A stretch of 64,000 bases of DNA from Bradyrhizobium sp. CIAT3101 (GCF_029714945.1 NZ_CP121634.1:8763001-8827000); one strand, 5' to 3'; positions 1-11,534 are shown, counted from the first letter of the stretch. The notes: generated from the sequence alone by a model not told the origin. Program-made: numbers and translations.

Positions 1-48
1 GCCGGCCGCAACCGCGGCGAGCAGTTTCCCGGATCTCGAGCAAACAGT

Positions 49-435
49 TTGCCCAAGCATTCCGTCATTTCAGTCATCGACGACGATCCATCCGTTCGCG
101 GCGCCACGAGCAACCTTCTGGCATCGTACGGATACTTGGTCCACGCCTTTGCCTCCGCGGAGGAGTTCCTGAGCGCTGCGGAATTGACAGAGACGTCCTG
201 TGTGATTACCGACGTCCAAATGTCGTTGATGAGCGGAATTGACCTGCTGAGGCATATGCGAAGCCTCGGTCATCGCATGCCGTTCATCTTCATCACGGCC
301 TTCCCAGACGATGCGGTCCGCGCTCGAGCAATCGAGGCTGGCGGGATTTGCTTTCTTGCTAAACCGTTTGCCACGGCTAGCTTGATCAAGTGTTTGACCA
401 TTGCGCTATCAAGGTCAGGCGGCACACCCGCCTGA
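49..435 (+). CDS. Single-domain response regulator (FixJ/NodW-type receiver)
   Basis: A 128-residue protein that is essentially one CheY-like receiver domain. The acidic pocket is DDD at residues 11-13, the predicted phospho-acceptor is D55 (in VITDVQM), the conserved T is near residue 83 and the lysine is K105 (in LAKPF). The sequence most resembles receivers of the FixJ/NodW family, but those carry a LuxR-type DNA-binding domain that is absent here because the frame stops at 435. It would accept phosphate from a histidine kinase and act by protein contact, or it is the stump of a longer regulator. The start is a TTG; the frame stays open to the window edge, so a further upstream start is possible. 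Receiver assignment is sure; role is not. Confidence 0.8.
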   Translation: MPKHSVISVIDDDPSVRGATSNLLASYGYLVHAFASAEEFLSAAELTETSCVITDVQMSLMSGIDLLRHMRSLGHRMPFIFITAFPDDAVRARAIEAGGICFLAKPFATASLIKCLTIALSRSGGTPA

Positions 436-617
436 GGGGCTTGGCCGCTCCCAGAGCAATCAGTCCTAAAACAGGCACGACTGCGAGATTCCAGCAAGTT
501 TAGCAGCCATTTCGCGGTCACTTTGACGTGACAAGTAGGTTGATCGCGTCGACGGCGGTGCACTCATGAAAATCCATGACGTGCACCAAAGCTTCACCCG
601 CCGCTCAAAGCGGATGT

Positions 618-1838
618 TCACTGTCGAGGCCTAAGCTTGAGCCAAAGACCTGGATGCAATCTCAGCCCAATTAGCCCGCGAGGCTTACATGCGATTCCAT
701 GCACTGTGAAGCGAAACCGCCAGATCATGTAAGCAAGAATCAATTTCAAATTGGAATTGACAGTCCAGATGCGGGGCAGATGGTGTCCTCCGCCGAAGGG
801 CAGGTAGCATCGGGCGTCGTAGGTCGAGCGTTCATTAAACCTTTCCGGCAGAAACTCCCCAGGACGATTCCAATATTTTGCATTGCGATGCAGCGAGTAC
901 GCGCAAACCATGACTGCGCTGCCCTGAGGAATGTTCATCTCGGCCACGATGTGAGTCGTCCGTACGTGTCTGCCTTGCATCCACGCGGGACGATAGAGTC
1001 GTAAGCTTTCCGTCAAGGCCGTCCGGAGCTTGGAAGCTGATCCAAAATTCCGAAAATCGAACTCGGGTCCGACTGCCGCCGCTTCTTCAAACAGGGCCTC
1101 TTCGACACTGCTTCCCGAAATAAGCATCAAGGTCCAGGCTATGGAGGTCGCGGATGCGTGGAAAGCGTTTATCAGCGTACGGATCATCGCATACGCGACC
1201 AGGTCTCCCGGCATTTTGGGTTTCTCGTCGTAATGAGTGAACTTGATCTTTGAGATTTCAAGTGCAACGTTATGAAATGCAACGTTATGAAACTCTTTTC
1301 ATTCTCTTCGATCGCGCTGTCGATTCTCCTCCTCTTGGCCAGCAATCGGCGTGTTCTACATTCGCTAGCCACTCCTCTATAAAACTTTCTCTCACGATGA
1401 ACTCGTCGGCGTGGCGGGAGATATCGAAATTGTAAAGCAATTTGGCCATCAAGATCAGCATCCAGCGTTTGATCTCATGTGAGATCTCGATCGTGCTTTG
1501 ATCTGCGACGAATGGCGGAACACGCTCTTGAAAGCCAGCTGCGCTCTGACTTAGCTCAGCTAGAATTGTATCGTACGGCTTCACATGACCGGCGGAAATT
1601 GCTTTCAGTTTTAAAACAGTGGGAACGCAGATGGAGCATATGCATTCACAATTTTTCTGTAGCGGTGCTCGCTTATATCGTCACAATCAGTGTCTTCATA
1701 AAAGGGCCGAACCAATTCAGGAGAGTTGAAAACGAAGATCTGACGGCCGCCTGTTTCGTACCTGTACAGATCGGTGTGGCTTACTCGCGACATAAAGGCA
1801 GCAAAATCCACCTGATCTTGTATTTTGGAGGGCTCCAT
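618..1838 (-). pseudogene. Cytochrome P450 remnant, three frames, heme cysteine lost
   Basis: Three minus-strand pieces read as one ancient P450: an N-terminal part (1611-1838), a middle part (1285-1584) and a C-terminal part (618-1214). The last shows an I-helix-like stretch, the K-helix ExxR (ESLRLYRP), the FLPERF motif and the heme loop. In the loop the usual FGGGxxxCxG reads FGGGHHLPRIW, so the cysteine that ligates heme iron is gone. Frame changes separate the pieces. Bradyrhizobium symbiotic regions are known to carry P450 genes of the gibberellin operon and others; I cannot tell which subfamily this came from. It cannot make an active enzyme. Confidence 0.8.
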
Positions 1839-1944
1839 TTTATCGCAAATGGCCCGTCAATTCCCATCCAACCCATTCATTCTAGGCGATGCAATGAGCA
1901 ACTGCGGTTGCCAGCTCCTATAAATGGCCAAAGCAGCGACGCCT

Positions 1945-1975
1945 CCTCGCCCTGCCGTCAAGGGGCAGGGCGAGG
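1945..1975. repeat. Perfect 12-bp hairpin in non-coding DNA
   Basis: The arms 1945-1956 and 1964-1975 are exact reverse complements (CCTCGCCCTGCC / GGCAGGGCGAGG) around a 7-base loop. No T-run follows on either strand, so it is not a standard terminator. It lies upstream of the dead P450, in a stretch with no convincing gene. Confidence 0.6.
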
Positions 1976-3820
1976 TCAGCGGTACCGCACTTTCGGCCCT
2001 GCATAACCGGGCAGTCGTGCGCCCGATTTCGTCAGCGCCCCTTAGCGGTTTTTGCTGCAGCTCTTGCATTCTGCGGCATAGCTCCAAAGCCGCCGCGGCT
2101 CGAAGAGCCACGAACTTCTTTCGTTTTGGTCTGCTCTTGACTTGGCATGGGCGCTTTCTCTCCGTAAGCCCAAGATCCTGTCGTGCTGCTCATGGTCAGC
2201 TCCTTCCAACTGGCCTCGATTGGCCTACGGTGAGAGGGAGCAAGGGTCGTGCCAGCATCCCCCGCGAGCTGTCAGCGCCTTATCGCGCTTCGCAAAGGAG
2301 CCGAGAAGGCGCGACAGCACGCAAGTGTTTTGGATCTCACACACTTGTGCCGCGCTGTCAGACGTCGAACAATGATCGAGCGGCTGACGCAGTCGGATCT
2401 GTACAGACAAGGACGAGAACTAGATTCGTTGCGGCCTGAATTTCGCTCCGACCGAACTCAGGCTAACGAGCTCAGTCAAGTTCAGACCAGACGAGGGCTC
2501 CGGCATGAACGCAACCGCGTTTTGGAAGAGATGGGTCCCGATCGCCTGACCAATCTGGCGCGGTCATTGCGATCGAGCAGCATGGATGAATTCTATCCAA
2601 CGAGAAGAGAAGCCTAGGAGCAGAAAAGAGGGCGGCTGACGCACTATCGAGATTGAAGACCTGGGTTGGTCGCCTTGAGCGGTCCTACTAACGACGAAAT
2701 CGAATTATTGTTTCTGATCGATGTTAGCCTCGCATCTTTCGGCTTGTCTGCAATTTTCTTTGTCCGTCGCTTCCGCTCGTCGTCAACAGTCAGGGTTTTC
2801 TGCGCATAGCCAGGACGGACAATCAAGGGCTCCGCAGCATACAACCTAACGTCGCGGCCGATTCAACCCGTATGCGTGCCATCCTGGTGTGAGATAGTTG
2901 CAGTAGCTGCATGATCGGATTGTTTGCTACCTTCAAAGTCGCGTCACCTCCGCTCCCAAGGGTGATGCGGGGGCGGACTCGGCGTATTTCCAGTCGTCGG
3001 TGCCGCCCCTCACTCCACTCTTCTCGCGACCGGTCTTAAGAAGGTGCTGCGAACCTGCGGTCGCTTGCATCTCTTTGCCTCCCGGACGCGGATCTAGTTG
3101 CAATCGTAGGACGCGAAACGTATGCGTATATGATCATCATCGCCCCGCAGAGTAGATGAAGTGCGATTGAGCTTTGCGTGAGTGTTGGCGTTGAATCAGT
3201 TCCCTCGCGCGGCCGCTCGGCCGAGGTACGAAGCTAGGGGACGTGTCGATCCGCTTTTGCCGGGATTTGCACCAGGCTTCCGCTCCGCAATAACGCGGTT
3301 TGTCTCCCCTCGGTGATGCCTGTGTTCGAACCCGCGCATTTCGTTCAGCTCCGAAGAGGCCGCCGCCGGCGGCTCGTCGCTTTCATCCAGCTGTTGTCAA
3401 CTGCCAAAGTTAGCGATTGAGCAAGATAGATAAGGCGCTTATTTCCTAGATCGTCAGAATGAGGGGGCATCATCGAACCTGTACACGCTCCCTCGCTGTT
3501 GCGGACATGGCGGTAACTCGACGAGAATCCGGTCCACTGAAGCAAGCCACGGCGAACTCCTGTTACCAGCGCGTTCATCAGCGCTAGCGTTCGCTTCAGT
3601 CGGAGCCGGTATCCCAGCAGTCAATCAGATGGATGGCATTAGCGATGACTTAGAATCTCGAGGCACTAATCTCTGGGGATTCTTCCAGGCCTAGATCATC
3701 CGTCGCGACATCGACGCAGACCTCGGCCGAACAGTCACACTGCGCTCATTGCGCGCGAGCCAGTTAGCAACGCTAATGATTCAAATAGACTCGCTTATGA
3801 GAGCTGATTTTTTGCTGGCA
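1976..3820. other. Gene-poor stretch
   Basis: I see no gene I can support here. Short open frames exist on both strands, the best being an Arg-rich 122-codon frame at 2249-2617 (+) and a 66-codon frame at 2644-2844 (-), but none shows a recognisable domain or ribosome-binding site. It is probably decayed DNA. Confidence 0.5.
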
Positions 3821-3824
3821 GCCC

Positions 3825-3853
3825 TTGCTCCCACAAATACCCCATCCTATTTC
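3825..3853 (+). promoter_or_regulatory. Putative sigma-70-type promoter of groESL
   Basis: A TTGCTC box (3825-3830) and a TATTTC box (3848-3853) are separated by 17 bases, which would place transcription start near 3860, just before the CIRCE element. The -10 match is weak. The position relative to CIRCE, where HrcA would block RNA polymerase, is the main support. Confidence 0.4.
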
Positions 3854-3866
3854 AGCTGCGCCTGCG

Positions 3867-3893
3867 TTAGCACTCGCGGGCACAGACTGCTAA
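3867..3893 (+). promoter_or_regulatory. CIRCE operator (HrcA binding site)
   Basis: TTAGCACTC (3867-3875), a 9-base spacer, then GACTGCTAA (3885-3893). The CIRCE consensus is TTAGCACTC-N9-GAGTGCTAA, so there is one mismatch, in the right arm. It lies 45 bp upstream of groES. It indicates repression by HrcA that is lifted on heat or protein-folding stress. I found no properly spaced -24/-12 element and no TGT-N10-ACA NifA site, so this copy does not look like the NifA-controlled groESL of Bradyrhizobium. Confidence 0.9.
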
Positions 3894-3938
3894 CAAGGTT
3901 GAGATCCTCAACTCCTGCAAATGTTTTAGGAGGACTGC

Positions 3939-4253
3939 ATGCACTTTCGTCCACTTCATGATCGCGTCGTGGTCAAGCGTATCGACGCAGAAGAGAAGAC
4001 CGCTGGCGGCATCATCATTCCCGATACCGCCAAGGAAAAGCCATCCCAGGGCGAAGTGATCGCCGTTGGCCCCGGTGGCCGCGACGAGAGCGGCAAGCTG
4101 ATCGCGATCGATCTGGGCGTCGGTGATCGTGTGCTGTTCGGCAAGTGGTCAGGCACTGAGGTTAAGATCGACGGCCGGGAGCTCTTGATCATGAAGGAAA
4201 GCGACATCATGGGCGTTCTCACCGACGTGTCGGCCAAAAAGAAGGTCGCTTAA
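3939..4253 (+). CDS. groES: Co-chaperonin GroES (Hsp10)
   Basis: A 104-residue protein of normal Hsp10 length. It opens with the family signature [23 protein letters not shown], whose GroEL-binding mobile loop lies around residues 16-32, and keeps the GPG turn (VGPGG) that caps the heptamer. It forms the lid of the cytosolic GroEL folding chamber. The start is supported by a strong AGGAGGA at 3928-3934, four bases before the ATG. groEL follows after an 81-bp gap in the same direction, and a CIRCE site lies just upstream, so the two genes form one HrcA-controlled operon. Bradyrhizobium species carry several groESL copies; I cannot number this one. Confidence 0.97.
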   Translation: MHFRPLHDRVVVKRIDAEEKTAGGIIIPDTAKEKPSQGEVIAVGPGGRDESGKLIAIDLGVGDRVLFGKWSGTEVKIDGRELLIMKESDIMGVLTDVSAKKKVA

Positions 4254-5975
<1,722 letters not shown>

Positions 5976-6000
5976 GTCCTACGCTTTCAACAGAAATACG

Positions 6001-6030
6001 AAACCCCGGCAGCAATGCCGGGGTTTGTTT
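6001..6030 (+). terminator. Rho-independent terminator of groESL
   Basis: A perfect 11-bp stem (AAACCCCGGCA at 6001-6011 with its complement at 6016-6026) around a GCAA loop, followed by GTTTTC. It sits 26 bases after the groEL stop. The A/T-rich arms let it work in both directions, but rpoN on the other strand ends more than 400 bp away. Confidence 0.9.
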
Positions 6031-6318
6031 TCAGCTCGCTTTTCCACTTCTCTCCGGGCGCACGAAACGCGATCTTGGAATGCCACTTTTTTAGAAATCC
6101 CTCATCTCAGCTTCTGTCAAAACTCGTTCCGTGCACGGCTCGTCCTCGTGCACCATTGACCAAAAGATGCGGCTGATGCACCCGACGAGATTGTCCATAG
6201 GCAGGTATCATGTGACTATCCCAGTTGTCTCCAGTCACGAAAGCCTGGCTGACGGCCCGTAATAGTCTCGATACACCCATAGGTCTCGCAGCTGAGGCAA
6301 CGGCTCGCTTAATCGATG

Positions 6319-6439
6319 CCTAAAGCGTGATGAGATGAGGAGAATCGTCATCGCGCTTTAGGTTGTTGTCTGCGCATGATCTTTCCGGAAAACCGCTTCA
6401 CACTTTGCGCTAACGCGGGCCTTCAGGTCCGGATCATCC
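6319..6439. repeat. Extragenic palindromic repeat, Bradyrhizobium type
   Basis: Two linked inverted repeats lie between convergent groEL and rpoN. The first (6319-6362) pairs CCTAAAGCG with CGCTTTAGG plus an inner TGATGA/TCATC. The second begins GCATGATCTTTCCGGAAAA (6374) and closes at GGATCATCC (6431-6439). I recall this kind of sequence as a common intergenic palindrome in Bradyrhizobium. In the usual form the second palindrome is compact; here about 20 extra bases (roughly 6406-6426) interrupt its right side. Confidence 0.6.
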
Positions 6440-6456
6440 TTTAGCTTTGAGCGCAA

Positions 6457-8052
6457 TCAGGCCGGCTCGGTGTTGCGGGAACGATCGGACAGGGCGATGG
6501 AGAGGACGTTATCAAGGGTGCTCTGCTTGTCGCGACGACGTTGTACCGAAGAGGGAATGCGCATGGCTTCGCGGTACTTAGCAACCGTGCGCCGGGCGAT
6601 TTCAATACCGGACGCACGCAACCGTTCGACAATCGTGTCGTCGGACAGGGTTGCGGATGGCTCCTCCGTATCGATCAGCTGCTTGATGTGGTGGCGGACG
6701 GCTTCAGCGGAATGCGCCTCGCCCCCATCGGCCGATGCAATCGGTGCGCTGAAGAAATACTTCAGCTCGAACGTGCCGCGATTCGTCGCGATGTATTTGT
6801 TGGCGCTGACGCGCGAGACCGTCGATTCATGCATCTCGATAGCCTCGGCTACCGCTTTCAGGTTGAGCGGCCTCAAGTGTGCGACACCATGGGTGAAGAA
6901 GCCGTCCTGCTGGCGCACGATCTCGGTCGCGACCTTCAGGATGGTGCGGGCGCGCTGATCGAGTGCGCGCACCAGCCAGGTCGCGTTCTGCAAGGCATCG
7001 GCGAAATAGGATTTGTCGCCGTCCTTGCCGATCCTCTTTGACAGCTCGGTGTAATAGGTCTGGTTCACGAGCACACGCGGCAAGGTGTCGCTGTTGAGCT
7101 CGACATGCCAGCCGCCGTCGGGACCCGAACGCACATAGACGTCCGCCACCATGGTCTGCAGGCGCGCGGAGCCGAACTTCATGCCGGGCTTCGGGTTAAG
7201 GCGGCGAATCTCGCCGATCATGTCGGCGATATCCTCGTCGTCGACGCCGCAGAGTTCGCGCAAGCTCGCGATGTCGCGCTTGGCGAGGAGATCGAGATGC
7301 TCGACGAGCGCCTGCATCGCGGGATCGTAGCGGTCAAGCTCGCGAAGCTGGATCGCCAGACATTCGCTTAAGCTACGTGCGCAGACGCCGGGCGGGTCGA
7401 ATTTTTGTAGCACGGTAAGAACGTCCTCGACGTCCCTTTGCGTTGCGCCAAGCCGCTCGGCAGCCCCGCCAAGATCGGGCGGCAGATAGCCGGCCTCGTC
7501 GACGAGATCGATCAGATACTGCCCGATCATGCGCTGCGCCGGCGCGGTGAACGCGACCACGAGCTGCTCGGCGAGATGGTCGGAAAGTGTCGTCTCTGCC
7601 GCGACGAAGGCTTCGAGATTGTAGTCCTCGTCACCGGAGGCGCCGCCGCCCCATTCAGGGTATACGCTCGTGGGTGCATCCTGGGTGTTGCGAACGCCCG
7701 CCTCGGCAGCTTCTTCAGAAACAACGTTGTGTTCGATCTCAACACGGCTGCCGATATCAGAGTTCGGCCATTCTTCCTGGCCGATGTCAAACGTTTCGGC
7801 GGTCACGCCCAAGGGCTCATGGTCCTCGCCTCCGCTTTCCTCGCGGTCCCTAAATAATCTGGTTTCGTCAGAAACATCACTGGTTGCGCGCTCATTGTCA
7901 TCAACGGGCTCGAGCAGCGGATTGCGTTCTAGCTCTTCCTCGACGAAGGTCGTGAGATCTAGATTAGACAATTGCAGCATCTTGATCGCCTGCATCAACT
8001 GCGGCGTTATCACCAGCGACTGCCGAAACTCAAATCTCTGCGTCAGACTCAT
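6457..8052 (-). CDS. rpoN: RNA polymerase sigma-54 factor RpoN
   Basis: A 531-residue sigma-54. The N-terminal region I is Gln/Leu-rich (QLMQAIKMLQLSNLDL, about residues 18-33) and contacts bacterial enhancer-binding proteins. An acidic region II covers roughly residues 50-140. The core-binding domain follows, then the DNA-binding domain with the invariant RpoN box ARRTVAKYRE at 486-495. It directs RNA polymerase to -24/-12 promoters of nitrogen-fixation, nitrogen-assimilation and other genes, always together with an activator such as NifA or NtrC. It is convergent with groEL. Bradyrhizobium has two rpoN genes, one of them FixK-controlled; I see no TTGAT-N4-ATCAA box upstream, which fits better with the other copy, though I cannot settle it. 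Frame intact. Confidence 0.96.
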   Translation of the reverse strand: MSLTQRFEFRQSLVITPQLMQAIKMLQLSNLDLTTFVEEELERNPLLEPVDDNERATSDVSDETRLFRDREESGGEDHEPLGVTAETFDIGQEEWPNSDIGSRVEIEHNVVSEEAAEAGVRNTQDAPTSVYPEWGGGASGDEDYNLEAFVAAETTLSDHLAEQLVVAFTAPAQRMIGQYLIDLVDEAGYLPPDLGGAAERLGATQRDVEDVLTVLQKFDPPGVCARSLSECLAIQLRELDRYDPAMQALVEHLDLLAKRDIASLRELCGVDDEDIADMIGEIRRLNPKPGMKFGSARLQTMVADVYVRSGPDGGWHVELNSDTLPRVLVNQTYYTELSKRIGKDGDKSYFADALQNATWLVRALDQRARTILKVATEIVRQQDGFFTHGVAHLRPLNLKAVAEAIEMHESTVSRVSANKYIATNRGTFELKYFFSAPIASADGGEAHSAEAVRHHIKQLIDTEEPSATLSDDTIVERLRASGIEIARRTVAKYREAMRIPSSVQRRRDKQSTLDNVLSIALSDRSRNTEPA

Positions 8053-8463
8053 AACGCAATCCTTTCAAAGCTGGTCCAATCCCTGCTTATCATAGAGCTG
8101 AAGTGCACGACAACAACTTCGGTACTGAGTCACGGCTCCCGAAGAACCATCATCAATCTCGGCGGAGCCACGCCCGCTCGCGGGCGCACCGTCGCCACAT
8201 CAATCGGATCCACCGACAATTGTGAGCAAGGATTCGCCGTCCGCGAGCTGTGTGAATCCCGGCTTGGATCCTGGGGTAGCTTAACAAACGCTGGTCGCTG
8301 CACTTTCGTCCGCGCCAGTTCGGCAATGGCTGGCACTTTCGCGCCTCAGATTGTCGAGAACCTCACCAAGGAATGTCTGGAAGCCGCCAGGACTCACGAC
8401 ACGTCGAATGGCAATAGCTCCGCGTTCCCGCAGGTTCTCTAGCCATCAACGAAACCTCGCCAT
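8053..8463. other. rpoN upstream region without a gene
   Basis: No supportable gene. It includes a short GC hairpin around 8170 (CGCCCG/CGGGCG). I looked for FixK and -24/-12 elements in front of rpoN and found none convincing. Confidence 0.4.
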
Positions 8464-9300
8464 TTAACCGCCGAATGCTATGGCGAGGTCTGCTTCCTGC
8501 CGAACGCTATGCCCGCCGCTTGACGAAACGTCCTCATTGAGGATCTGTGCGGTCTCTCCGATGTCGATGGAGATCGTGCCCCCCCTTGAAGAGCGTCTGC
8601 TCGGCCCCAAAGCTACGCAGCCATTTGTCGTCGGTGGTCGACATGGCTTGGCCAACGACAAAGCTCGTGCCGATACCGTGATTGTCACTTTGGCCGAGTG
8701 ATGAGTCTCATAATTGCGCGACCCTTGCCCGAGCATCCCGAGGAGCGGCATCTGCCCCTTCTGGATCAGACCGCCTTCAATCTGCAATGCCGGCGAATAA
8801 TCGCTCTGCAGCGGCACCGACCTGATGAGCGAAGTTGCGATCTTGCTACTCTGCTCGCCCGAATCAAAGCGCGGATCCACCGCGTTTTGTCCCAAAAGGA
8901 GCCTGGGCCGGGGACGGTGGCTGCAGCCCAGGAAATACCAGAGGATTGCGGCACGTTGCCGCCGTTAGCCGCTTTCTCCGCTAGCAAATCCACGTCGTGG
9001 TGGGCTCGTGCGCCACAGTCATGTCGGCTCTGATCCACGTGTCCCAAAACGGAGAGATCGACCTTTTGACGGCGACTGCGGAGGCGCCGTTTGATTTCGT
9101 GCGGGACAACCAATTCAGACTGTCGCTAGCGGGCTCAGCTTGCGCAGCGTGTGGCTCGGCGACAAATGTAGACGCGAAAACGAACGCGGCCGCCCAGAGC
9201 GCCGACTTGCGTCGGTCACCTCCTGTCGTTAATCCTAAAATGTTGCCCGCCGAGCATTCCGCAAGACGTGGAGCGAGACATTGATTTTTCATTTGTAATG
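8464..9300 (-). pseudogene. Exported protein of unknown function, two frameshifts
   Basis: Three overlapping minus-strand frames join into one protein. The first has a signal peptide (SALWAAAFVFASTFV, then AAQAEP) and runs through SLNWLSRTKSNGAS to the DMTVAHEPTTT segment (to about 8985). The second continues as DLLAEKAANGGNVPQSSG to SFWDKT. The third continues as DPRFDSGEQSSKIATSL, through the RNYETHHSAKVTITV segment, to a stop at 8464. The order and hand-over points agree with a single ancestral gene for a periplasmic or outer-membrane protein of a family I recall from Bradyrhizobium and Rhodopseudomonas but cannot name. Two separate frame changes make it non-functional. The 5' limit is approximate. 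Confidence 0.6.
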
Positions 9301-9483
9301 TTCGAGTGGCCGACGTTCTCGCATCCTGCTTACAACCTGACGCCACGCTCGATTCAACCTCTTTCGAATAGGGACTTAAAATAACGAGGACCAGAGATCG
9401 CTCTATTGAGAGAAGGAAATCGCGACGTGGTTTAGGAGACACCCCGCGGAGCCCTCTTGGCTCAGCAGAGTTTGGTCACTTGC

Positions 9484-9514
9484 TTGACAGCCCTCCCTTC
9501 GGGGTAAGTTAGAG
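9484..9514 (+). promoter_or_regulatory. Possible promoter of the structured RNA element
   Basis: A perfect TTGACA (9484-9489) is followed by TAAGTT (15-base spacing) or TTAGAG (19-base spacing); neither spacing is ideal. No protein gene starts downstream, but the strong nested hairpin at 9627-9677 does lie downstream. Support is weak. Confidence 0.3.
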
Positions 9515-9626
9515 TTTCGCCGCCTCCACCCAGACAGGCCAGCAAAGCGCCCAAATAGAGTGGAGCAGGATGCCTCGCCTAGGCGCGCGATGCAGACCGC
9601 AATCAGTGCGGCCAGGCAACTCTTCA

Positions 9627-9677
9627 GGTCTCAGTTAGAACGCTCGCGGCAGGGGTACCTGCGAGCGGGGTGAGACC
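9627..9677 (+). ncRNA. Candidate structured RNA (nested hairpin)
   Basis: Outer arms GGTCTCA (9627-9633) and TGAGACC (9671-9677) and inner arms CGCTCGC (9641-9647) and GCGAGCG (9661-9667) are both perfect 7-bp complements and are properly nested. A further AGG/CCT pairing caps the inner stem over a GGTA loop. It lies in more than 500 bp without a protein gene and downstream of a TTGACA box. It does not match the tRNA, RNase P, SRP RNA or tmRNA signatures I know. The strand follows from the possible promoter only. The real transcript, if any, would be longer than the hairpin. Confidence 0.35.
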
Positions 9678-10169
9678 GCAAGCCGTTTCGCACTCATATG
9701 CCGCTCGGAAAGTAACGCGCTCACCAGGCACACTATGGCAAGGCAGCCATTAAGAGCGCAGCAGAGACAGAAAATGATTCACTGAAGCGTCGCAATTTGC
9801 AGAGCCTCTCTTGCAGACAACGCGCGCAAGATCTTGAATTGACGCTGCATACGACTGACTATCTTCGGATCATTTTCAAGTTCGATGCACCAGCAAGTTC
9901 TGGGGTTCTCAGTTCGGCATAGAGCTTGCTTGATGTGCAATACCATTACGGAGCCGTCGCCGTGATGTAGGGGCGGACCGCCGTGTCCGTCTAGATGACA
10001 TAGAGTCCGCCCCATCCATTACCACCTGACTAGGCCAAATTTTGAGACCACTGCGATCGCGCTAGGCTCGTCATCATGTCCTACCTATCAGTGAATCTCA
10101 CTCCTGCACATGGCGTCATCACGATTGGCGAGCGCCTCTGACGCCTACTTACCTTGAACCTTCCAACGA
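9678..10169. other. Gene-poor stretch
   Basis: No supportable gene. A 78-codon minus-strand frame (9779-10015) contains the segment KQALCRT, which recurs in another minus-strand frame near 11.26 kb; this may be a small repeated DNA segment rather than coding sequence. Confidence 0.35.
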
Positions 10170-10624
10170 ATGTATTCGATGAAGGTATCTCAACCGTTCG
10201 CAATGACCGGCCATCTCATCAATCGGCAAACGATCCTGCGGGTCATGATGATCACCGCGTCCGGATGGCTGCTCATGCAGGCGGTCCAGCTCTCGAGCTG
10301 GCCTCGACCAGCACATGCTAGCGCTCCGTCCACTGGGGTTATCGGCGATCCGCCTGCGCCTGATGACCTGGATGAGAATTACAGGTCAGTTGACGATCGG
10401 TCGCTCCCTGCCGAGCATTGCGGCGTCACAGAGCTGGAGCTAGCTGCTGTACAGCTGGGCTCACATTACGCAGACGTAGTTTCCGTTTTCGGCTGTGCAG
10501 GCACTCTCACGACACGCGAGATTGCGGACCCAAGATACACCTATTCGCTTGGAACGACAGGCAGGTTTTGGCGCTGTTCGCTAATGGACAGCTATTGATC
10601 GCATCGCAGTCCGACACGTCGTGA
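10170..10624 (+). pseudogene. Small exported protein, single-base frameshift
   Basis: The first frame starts at 10170 with a hydrophobic export signal (about residues 22-50, ending HASAPS) and continues into CGVTELELAAVQLGSHYADV and VFGCAGTLTTREIADPRYTY before running out of frame at 10598. The +1-shifted frame continues naturally as WNDRQVLALFANGQLLIASQ and stops at 10624. The switch lies in tcgcttgg, near 10550. Restored, the product is a ~150-residue secreted protein whose ending (Trp, aromatic strand, NGxL turn) resembles BamE/SmpA-like folds. That fold assignment is a guess; the frameshift is well supported by the continuity of sequence. Confidence 0.6.
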
Positions 10625-11534
10625 ATAACTGATCTTCTGTGGCAGGCATCACTCGATCCATGATCTCGGATTGTGCGCGGACGTGGTCGCAGCGCAGATC
10701 TCAGCCTATCCCGCCCAGACGTCGTGAAGATTTGTCGGTCTATGCCGCCCAAGCGGCGAACGGACCGTGACAAACGCATTAATCATCGAAATCGCCGCCA
10801 CCAGAGTGGTGCTGATCGAGGACGCGCGCAAGCTGCGGTGCCGCGCGTGCAATCTGATCGCGCTGAGCACCAGGGATGGTTTCGCCGCACTCGGGTCTGG
10901 TCGCCATACTTAAGTTTGCGCCCGGCCGATCGGCAAGGTGCGAGGCCGTCAAACCCTGAGCTCGTCAAAGTCCGGGCCACGGACGATCCGATCGGGACGA
11001 TTCACGCCGGCACGGGGTCGGGCGCGCTTCGCAACGTTCATCCGCACAGTCGTCGTCACCGTTGCTAAAAACTGTACCCCTATGAACGCCCGCGCAGCGA
11101 TCGACAAGCTCGCAATGCTTCGCTGAAGTTCAGAACAGTCCACTCGATTGTCGCCTTGAAGACAAATTGAGCAAATCGACACAGCACCGCTCACCTTCTC
11201 GAACACATCTCGCGCTGACCGTATCCAGTCGCTCGATTCTGGTCCGGCATAATGCTTGCTTTGTCATGGCCATCATCACCGTCCCTCCCGACCACCCGGT
11301 GATGCAGGGCGACCCCGAAGCGTTGGGCTTATCGCGGAGGGGCCGCCCGCTCAATGTGGTCCGCAGCTGGGTCGCACCTCGAAAACTCATGTTTATGGCT
11401 TCCCCGTGAAGCTCTGAGCCAACTTAGAGTCTCGTGGCTGAAGTGCCCACAACGATACAACGTCTCCATGCGCGAGAGGAGCACGACTGAGGGGGCGCAG
11501 CTTATCTCAATGTCGATCTTTTAATTGGACTCTC
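10625..11534. other. Gene-poor stretch
   Basis: Short overlapping frames on both strands, none with a recognisable domain or good start. It looks like decayed DNA. Confidence 0.4.

Noticed and set aside
3811..3830. TGGCAG...TTGC resembling a -24/-12 sigma-54 promoter before groES
   Set aside because: GG and GC are 8 bases apart instead of 10, and no TGT-N10-ACA NifA site is present upstream. The same spacing fault applies to GGGCACAGACTGC at 3878, which is part of CIRCE.
8053..8300. FixK-type box before rpoN
   Set aside because: Partial matches such as ACATCAATCGGATCC lack the paired TTGAT-N4-ATCAA arms.
9481..9728. tmRNA or SRP RNA gene
   Set aside because: No tag reading frame, no tRNA-like CCA end and no SRP tetraloop signature; kept only as an unnamed structured element.
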